A DNA stretch of 17,231 nucleotides from JAISGQ01 sp045604155 (GTDB lineage Bacteria; Bacillota; Clostridia; Oscillospirales; Acutalibacteraceae). Both the position numbers and the translations under genes were made by a program. Where the stretch lies: the NCBI GenBank assembly GCA_045604155.1, contig JAZUNN010000087.1:1-17231 (forward strand). Reading direction: 5' to 3'. The notes under the pieces were generated by a model, which saw only the letters and a program-made list of their open reading frames with translations, had not been told where the DNA came from and made no database searches. This document shows positions 12,417-17,231 of the stretch, piece by piece. The first letter of the stretch is position 1. The number at the start of each line of letters is the position of its first letter.

Positions 12417-14906
12417 TTACAGCGCAATTACATTGTCGCTGTTGTCGTTGTCGCCTATAAGCGGCGGATAGGGTGTATCGTCATAGTCATCCGATACGGG
12501 AGGTGTATAGGGCTTTTTCTCTTTTTCATCCTCTGTGTCGGGGAAGATCACGGGGATGTTGTCATCTTCTTCCTTTTCTTCCGATTCAGAGCCCAGGTCG
12601 AGAATAGGCTCATCCTCATCGTAGGTACTGCCGAAGTCAAATACGGGTTCTTCTTCCTTTTTCTCCTCTTTTTCTTCAATGAAAACGGGAGCAGCAGGCT
12701 CTTCCTTCTTTTCTTCCTTATCCTTCTTCGGCTTTTCCTCCTTTTCGGGAATAGCCAGAGCTGTTACGGCAGGAGCGGGCTTTGCGGTGACAATAAGGAT
12801 AAGATTGAGCACTGCGGCAATAGCGGTAAGCACTGCGGCAATAAGGAGAGGAATGGTCATGCGCTCAAGCTTCAGCAGGTAAATGCCGCCGATAACAGAA
12901 GCGATGCTTGTAATTTCAAGAAGCAGGTTGCCCTGACCCCAGTATCCGATGCGGTCCTTTGTGTTGAAAGTCTTTTCATCGTCCTCAGTGCCGTAAACAC
13001 CGTCATCGCCTGCCTTGCGGTTATCCTGAGTGAGATAGGCGTTGATAGTGCCGTGACCCAGAATCTCAGCAACCACCAGCAGGAAATAACAGAGTGTTGC
13101 GGTGGAGGGAGAAGGAGAGATGGCAAAGGGAATAATGGATGCGGCGAGGAAAAGACCGGAGAGTCCGAACATGAAGCGGAGCATGGGAGTTTCAGCCTTG
13201 CGGTAAAGATTGCCCAGAACACCGCCGCCAAGGATAACGCAGGCAAAACCTACGGTTATTGCGGTGATTGTAACGCCCTGACCGTGGAGATAAACGCTGA
13301 GCCCAAACCATCCGAAGGAAAGGATAACAGCGAAAATAACTGCAAGTATGCCGAATCTTCCGAAAACAGTGTTTCTTGTGTAAACCTCGTTTAGGAAGTC
13401 CTCGTCGCCGTCACGGGAGATGTGCTTGCAGCTTGTATTTCTGAAAAGTGCGCAGACGAGAACAGCGATGACGCCGATAATAGCTGCGGAGCAGATAAGC
13501 AGGAATCTTGAACCGCCTCTGACATACATGAATGAACCCAGAAGAATGCCTGCGGCAAGACCCAGATAGGGAGAATAAATTACAGAAGTGTCGGGATGCT
13601 CGCTGTAACGGGCATAGACACGGTACTTGTCAACCATGCGGGAAGCAACGCCGTAGCCAAGGCCCCAGAGTGCGACACCGATAATGGGTGAGGTGCCGAG
13701 CATCAGCACAGCGCCTGCAATGGCAAGGACACTGCCGAGAAGAACAGTGTAGACATTGAGGCTGTTTTTCATTAGTGCGCCGAGGCGGTTTCCTATGATG
13801 CAGGTAACCATATATATAAGAAGGGGCATATAGGGAATGAAAGCCTCAGGGATGAATGAAAGCTTTTGGGCAAAGAATGCTGCGGACTCATCGGAAAAAT
13901 CGAGGAAAATAGGACAGAGCGGCACAGTGCAGCACATACTCATAAGCAGAGATATTGAACGTGCCGATTCATTGCCCAGTCTGAATGCAGGATTTGCACC
14001 AAGACCGCTTGCGGTTTCGCCCATTCTCGGTCTGAGAATGACTTCAAGAAGGTGAGCGAGAGCATAATAGAGAATGATAAGCAGTATAACAGCACTGCCA
14101 ACAGTCATGATAAGGGGGAAATTGACAAGGTCGATTGCGGATTTTGCGTTGAGATTTTCGCATATTTCGAGAGCACCAACGCATTTGCCCGTGGTGGTGT
14201 ATACGGGCACGGTGGAAACAAGATATTCGTTTTCCTCAAACTCAGAATAATTGAGCTGACGGACTTCGTTATCTATTGTATAAATCGCACGGTTTATGGA
14301 TTCCTCGCCTGTGGGAGGATTACCGCAGCCGAAAACAGGAAGACCTACGCTGAGGTCAGTGCCGAAATCTCCCGTTGCCTCGGAATAGATGTCAGAAAGG
14401 TCAACGTAGAGATAAAGAGCGGCCGAGCGGCCGTTTTCCTGCTGGTCAGCAGGAAGGATGGATGCTGCGGCATCGGTTACGGAAATGATATAGTCTTCAG
14501 CGGAGGATACCTCATCGCCGATAACCTGAGAAAGACCTGCGCTCGCAGCAATAGTCAGCTGCGAAAGCTCATTCTTGCGTGCGTTTTCCTTCTGCAGACC
14601 GTAGTCGTGCTCAAGAATAATAAACGCACTTACGGAAATGCCCACAATAATAACAACATAGCGCATGAAGTGGAGTGCAAACTCGGTTACCTTCAGACGT
14701 GATGCCTTAATGAGCATTACGATAATATCAAACACAAGAAGAACAGCACCTGCGCCGAGAAGCACATATGTGACAATGCCAAGCACCTTTGCCGTCTTTT
14801 CGCTGGCAACAGTGTTCTCATAGGAGTTGAGCACAAAGCCGGCTGTAATAAGGGCAAGGGAAATAAAGAGAACGGTAAGGCATTTGAACCAGCTCAGCTT
14901 TTTCAT
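12417..14906 (-). CDS. Cache-like sensor domain fused to an MFS-like 12-helix transporter
   Basis: Not a family I can name. Over 829 residues: three N-terminal helices (about 6-27, 41-66, 81-99); an extracellular domain (about 100-262) ending in LVSTVPVYTTTGKCVGALEI, which resembles the end of Cache sensor domains; a fourth helix (263-285); then about twelve further helices (320-708) in two sixes split by a polar loop (about 489-512), as in the MFS fold. The loop at 627-657 is acidic with a GDDGVYGTEDD stretch, somewhat like calcium-binding loops. Residues 709-829 form a cytoplasmic Lys/Glu/Asp/Pro-rich tail with twin motifs VFDFGS and ILDLGS. Positive residues after helices 2 and 4 support this topology. 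The start overlaps the upstream gene by 4 nt (ATGA), implying coupled partners. It could be a ligand-gated transporter or a transporter-like receptor; the substrate is unknown. Confidence 0.8.
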   Translation of the reverse strand: MKKLSWFKCLTVLFISLALITAGFVLNSYENTVASEKTAKVLGIVTYVLLGAGAVLLVFDIIVMLIKASRLKVTEFALHFMRYVVIIVGISVSAFIILEHDYGLQKENARKNELSQLTIAASAGLSQVIGDEVSSAEDYIISVTDAAASILPADQQENGRSAALYLYVDLSDIYSEATGDFGTDLSVGLPVFGCGNPPTGEESINRAIYTIDNEVRQLNYSEFEENEYLVSTVPVYTTTGKCVGALEICENLNAKSAIDLVNFPLIMTVGSAVILLIILYYALAHLLEVILRPRMGETASGLGANPAFRLGNESARSISLLMSMCCTVPLCPIFLDFSDESAAFFAQKLSFIPEAFIPYMPLLIYMVTCIIGNRLGALMKNSLNVYTVLLGSVLAIAGAVLMLGTSPIIGVALWGLGYGVASRMVDKYRVYARYSEHPDTSVIYSPYLGLAAGILLGSFMYVRGGSRFLLICSAAIIGVIAVLVCALFRNTSCKHISRDGDEDFLNEVYTRNTVFGRFGILAVIFAVILSFGWFGLSVYLHGQGVTITAITVGFACVILGGGVLGNLYRKAETPMLRFMFGLSGLFLAASIIPFAISPSPSTATLCYFLLVVAEILGHGTINAYLTQDNRKAGDDGVYGTEDDEKTFNTKDRIGYWGQGNLLLEITSIASVIGGIYLLKLERMTIPLLIAAVLTAIAAVLNLILIVTAKPAPAVTALAIPEKEEKPKKDKEEKKEEPAAPVFIEEKEEKKEEEPVFDFGSTYDEDEPILDLGSESEEKEEDDNIPVIFPDTEDEKEKKPYTPPVSDDYDDTPYPPLIGDNDNSDNVIAL

Positions 14907-15571
14907 TTTGCCACCTCCGTCTTACGCTTTTTCATGGATGAGATAATGCCTGAAACGGTGAAATAAACGATAACGGACAGACAGCATATTACTGCAAAGA
15001 GAGATAGTCTGTTGCGGACAACACCTGCATATTCCATAGTACCCTGACGCTCTGCGGCGATAACGAGAAGTCCATACCCCTCGCCATTTTCATCGGAGAG
15101 AGGAGTGTATGTAACACTGACATCACCCTCTGCTTCGGTAAGGGAAGTGCCTGCAGTTACCATAAGAGCAAGCTCTGAAAGTCTGTCGCTGTCTTTCAGC
15201 GGCTCAAACTCACTGCTCTGTGCACTGAGATAAAGAACACCGTTTTCGAGGGTGTAAATACCGCCCGAATATACAATATCCTCAGTGGTCAGGCAGGAAT
15301 CGAGGAATTCGGAATATTTCTCTCCGGCAAATTCACCACGCTCATCACCCGGCTGGACAAGACTGTCCTTTTTTATTACGGGAGAAATGTACTCCGAAAG
15401 CTGAGCGGTAGTTTTTTCCAGCTCGCCATCCGAAGACTTCTTGTAGTCGCTTTCAAAGGAATTCATGATAAGCACCACGCAGAATACAACTGCACACATG
15501 GTGAACAGAATTTCAAATGCAGTGCGGATTCCTATGTGTCCGACCTGCAAACGTTTTTCGTCTGTTTTCAA
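14903..15571 (-). CDS. Two-helix membrane protein with extracellular Cache-like domain and no output domain
   Basis: I do not recognise a named family. The 222 residues hold a short cytoplasmic N-terminus, a helix (about 16-37), an extracellular domain (about 38-186) and a second helix (about 187-209) followed by a 13-residue basic tail. The outer domain ends with VSVTYTPLSDENGEGYGLLVI, the pattern that closes Cache sensor domains and similar to the same place in the partner protein. There is no kinase, cyclase or methyl-accepting segment. I infer a co-receptor for the overlapping downstream gene. The start appears to be TTG at 15571, with GGGGTGAT about 6 nt upstream. It is first in a two-gene unit with a strong promoter at 15603-15631. 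Confidence 0.78.
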   Translation of the reverse strand: MKTDEKRLQVGHIGIRTAFEILFTMCAVVFCVVLIMNSFESDYKKSSDGELEKTTAQLSEYISPVIKKDSLVQPGDERGEFAGEKYSEFLDSCLTTEDIVYSGGIYTLENGVLYLSAQSSEFEPLKDSDRLSELALMVTAGTSLTEAEGDVSVTYTPLSDENGEGYGLLVIAAERQGTMEYAGVVRNRLSLFAVICCLSVIVYFTVSGIISSMKKRKTEVAK

Positions 15572-15602
15572 AATAAATCACCCCAATTTTCAGGTTATGA
15601 TA

Positions 15603-15631
15603 ATTATAATAGAAAGAAATGACATTTACAA
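15603..15631 (-). promoter_or_regulatory. SigA-type promoter of the sensor-MFS operon
   Basis: Read leftward, TTGTAA (15626-15631), a 17-nt spacer and TATAAT (15603-15608, consensus). Transcription would start near 15596, about 25 nt before the TTG start. It lies just after the metA terminator. Confidence 0.85.
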
Positions 15632-15641
15632 GAGTGAAAAT

Positions 15642-15690
15642 AAAAAGGCTCCCTCTGACGAGGGAGCTGTCAGCGAAGCTGACTGGGGGA
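15642..15690 (-). terminator. metA terminator within a two-hairpin palindromic element
   Basis: Read leftward, GTCAGC-TTC-GCTGAC (15669-15683) is followed by GCTCCCTC-GTCA-GAGGGAGC (15648-15667), both perfect, then CTTTTTATTTT. It lies about 30 nt past the metA stop. The paired-hairpin layout, with a GGGGGAG remnant at 15684-15690 that could pair with CTCCCTC, looks like a dispersed palindromic repeat that also serves as terminator. Confidence 0.82.
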
Positions 15691-15711
15691 GAGACATATA
15701 TAATTTTTATT

Positions 15712-16647
15712 CTATTCCTCGTCTTTTCTTCCTATAAGATCATTGAGATCATAGGGAGTCTGCTGATATACATAATAATTCAGCCAGTTTGCAAAGAACA
15801 TGTGGGCATAGGAGCGCCAGTTCTGGAAGGGAGTCTGTTCGGGGTCATCGTCAGGGAAGTAGTTATAAGGTATCTGCGGCTCGATGCCCTTATTCACATC
15901 ACGGAAGTATTCATTTGCAAGGGTCATACGGTCATATTCAAGATGACCTGTGCAGAAGAACATTCTGCCGTTCTTGTGAGCAACTATCGCAACACCTGCA
16001 CGCTTGCTCTTGGCAAGGGTGACCAGCTCAGGCACAGCATCAATGTCGGTATCTCTTACATAGGTATAACGGGAATGGGGGGAGAAGAAGCGGTCATCGA
16101 AGCCTCGCATAAGAGGGTGCAGGGGATCGAGAACGTCATGACGGTATACGCCGGAAAGCTTCTTGTCAAGGGCACGCTTCTTGATGCCGAAGTGATAGTA
16201 CAGACCTGCCTGAGCACCCCAGCATATATATAATGTAGAATATACATTGTCTCTTGCCCAGTCCATGATCTGAGTCAGCTCTTCCCAGTAGTCCACCTCT
16301 TCAAACTGGAGAGTCTCAACAGGCGCACCTGTGATGATCATACCGTCAAACTTCTGATCTCTTATATCGTCAAGAGTCTTATAGAAGGTTGCAAGATGGG
16401 TCTGGGAGGTGTTCTTGCTGGCATGGGTAGCTGTCTGTATAAGCTCTACCTCTATCTGGAGAGGAGAATTTCCAAGCAGACGGAGAAGCTGAGTTTCAGT
16501 TTCTATTTTGGTAGGCATGAGATTGACGATAGCGATCTTAAGAGGACGGATGTCCTGACAGCCTGCACGCTCCTCGGTCATTACAAATACATTTTCACTT
16601 TCAAGAATCTTTCTCGCAGGGAGAGAGTTTGGAATCATAATAGGCAT
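15712..16647 (-). CDS. metA: Homoserine O-acetyltransferase (MetA type)
   Basis: Activates homoserine for methionine synthesis. The 311-residue protein has the MetA fold with the catalytic Cys142 in YICWGAQAG, His235 and Glu237 in CTGHLEYD, and the N-terminal MPIMIPNSLPA. Residue 111, which selects the acyl donor in this family, is Glu (GAPVE), matching enzymes that use acetyl-CoA; succinyl-CoA enzymes have Gly there. So despite the usual name homoserine succinyltransferase, acetylation is expected. The start at 16647 has AAGGAAAA upstream. It stands alone between its own promoter (16714-16741) and terminator (15642-15690). No SAM or T-box riboswitch is seen in the short leader. Confidence 0.94.
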   Translation of the reverse strand: MPIMIPNSLPARKILESENVFVMTEERAGCQDIRPLKIAIVNLMPTKIETETQLLRLLGNSPLQIEVELIQTATHASKNTSQTHLATFYKTLDDIRDQKFDGMIITGAPVETLQFEEVDYWEELTQIMDWARDNVYSTLYICWGAQAGLYYHFGIKKRALDKKLSGVYRHDVLDPLHPLMRGFDDRFFSPHSRYTYVRDTDIDAVPELVTLAKSKRAGVAIVAHKNGRMFFCTGHLEYDRMTLANEYFRDVNKGIEPQIPYNYFPDDDPEQTPFQNWRSYAHMFFANWLNYYVYQQTPYDLNDLIGRKDEE

Positions 16648-16680
16648 AGATATTTTCCTTTATATATAATGTATATAGCA

Positions 16681-16699
16681 AGTGAAAGACAATTTCACT
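16681..16699 (-). promoter_or_regulatory. Hairpin in the metA leader
   Basis: AGTGAAA and TTTCACT form a perfect 7-bp stem with a 5-nt loop, between the predicted transcription start (about 16707) and the ribosome site. It has no T run and is too short for a known methionine riboswitch. It may affect message stability, or be an operator. Confidence 0.4.
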
Positions 16700-16713
16700 A
16701 ACTTCATGAGGCT

Positions 16714-16741
16714 ATTATAACAGAGAATATGGTAATTACAA
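16714..16741 (-). promoter_or_regulatory. Promoter of metA with extended -10
   Basis: Read leftward, TTGTAA (16736-16741), a 16-nt spacer and TATAAT (16714-16719), preceded by TGT (extended -10). It leaves a leader of about 60 nt. It is divergent from the rRNA promoter about 40 bp away. Confidence 0.75.
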
Positions 16742-16747
16742 CCCAAA

Positions 16748-16809
16748 GAATATTTTTTTGAAAAAAATAAAAAATAATGCTTGACTTTTAAAATACCCTG
16801 TGATATAGT
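16748..16809 (+). promoter_or_regulatory. rRNA operon promoter with A/T-rich upstream element
   Basis: TTGACT (16781-16786), a 17-nt spacer and TATAGT (16804-16809), preceded by TGA (extended -10). The stretch 16748-16780 is almost pure A and T in long runs, as in UP elements that bind RNA polymerase alpha subunits at rRNA promoters. Transcription would start near 16816, about 235 nt before the mature 16S end. Confidence 0.85.
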
Positions 16810-16857
16810 AATGAAGCTGTCGCAAGAGAACAGATTTCTCCAGAGCGGCGGCAAGAA

Positions 16858-16877
16858 TGTTCCTTGAAAATTAAACA
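16858..16877 (+). promoter_or_regulatory. boxA-like antitermination site in the rRNA leader
   Basis: TGTTCCTTGAAAATTAAACA resembles the boxA plus TTGAAAA sequence found ahead of Firmicute rRNA genes, where NusB/NusE bind. The match is by eye. Confidence 0.5.
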
Positions 16878-16913
16878 ACGAAGTAAGAAGTACCCGTAAT
16901 TTCTAATGAGTTA

Positions 16914-17038
16914 ATGCAACGCAAGTTGCATATGTACTCTGTAGAAACACGAATATTTTTTAAAAAGTAACTTTTACGTCAGCAATGACGGTTTTGAGCA
17001 TCAAGCTCTAGAAAAGTGATTTAAACAGCGTAAGCTGT
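16914..17038 (+). promoter_or_regulatory. Cluster of small GNRA-capped hairpins in the rRNA leader
   Basis: ATGCAAC-GCAA-GTTGCAT (16914-16931), CGTCA-GCAA-TGACG (16977-16990), GAGC-ATCAA-GCTC (16996-17008) and ACAGC-GTAA-GCTGT (17025-17038) are all perfect stems. Three of the four have GNRA tetraloops. They lie between boxA and mature 16S and are likely part of precursor folding or processing. Confidence 0.65.
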
Positions 17039-17049
17039 GTAAATACAAT

Positions 17050-17231
<182 letters not shown>

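Noticed and set aside
12381..13394. Long open frame of 337 codons on the plus strand
   Set aside because: It lies opposite the sensor-MFS gene, has low-complexity Phe/Leu runs mirroring the acidic tail codons, and has no ribosome site or family motif.

Overview
The window looks like a low-to-mid GC Firmicute of the Ruminococcaceae/Oscillospiraceae (Ruminococcus-like). The basis is the 16S rRNA 5' end at the right edge, strong purine-rich ribosome sites, sigma-A-type promoters with extended -10 elements, PASTA/LCP envelope proteins and a Glu111-type MetA. This placement is inferred; no database search was possible. All protein genes look intact, and there is no phage, insertion sequence or CRISPR array.

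Layout. Positions 1-224 hold an intergenic tail with a minus-strand terminator and a 14-bp palindrome. Positions 225-5562 hold a leftward unit, in transcription order: PASTA-domain pseudokinase, degenerate LCP-like protein, folE, folP, folB, folK. Positions 5604-6467 hold a leftward single gene for a four-helix membrane protein with a C-terminal zinc ribbon, with its own promoter and terminator. Positions 6482-9073 hold a rightward gpsA plus canonical LCP ligase pair ending in a terminator. Positions 9077-12295 hold a rightward aromatic unit: a Phe/Tyr-rich leader peptide with an attenuator, then DAHP synthase, prephenate dehydrogenase and aroB, ending in a bidirectional terminator. Positions 12417-15631 hold a leftward pair: a two-helix protein with an extracellular Cache-like domain, overlapping by 4 nt a large protein in which a Cache-like sensor is fused to an MFS-like transporter. 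Positions 15646-16741 hold leftward metA. Positions 16748-17231 hold the promoter, structured leader and first ~180 nt of a 16S rRNA gene.

How the genes work together. folE, folB, folK and folP supply four steps from GTP to dihydropteroate. DAHP synthase, AroB and TyrA supply the entry to the shikimate pathway and the Tyr branch, and the leader would sense charged Phe and Tyr tRNA. gpsA (phospholipid precursor) sits with an LCP ligase (wall polymer attachment).

Most interesting points: (1) a complete-looking ribosome-mediated attenuator upstream of DAHP synthase, in which the leader stop codon lies directly against the antiterminator arm; (2) a PASTA kinase that has lost the VAIK lysine, the HRD aspartate and the DFG aspartate, followed by an LCP-like protein that has lost signature catalytic residues, both upstream of folate genes; (3) a sensor-MFS fusion with a partner that has no cytoplasmic output domain.
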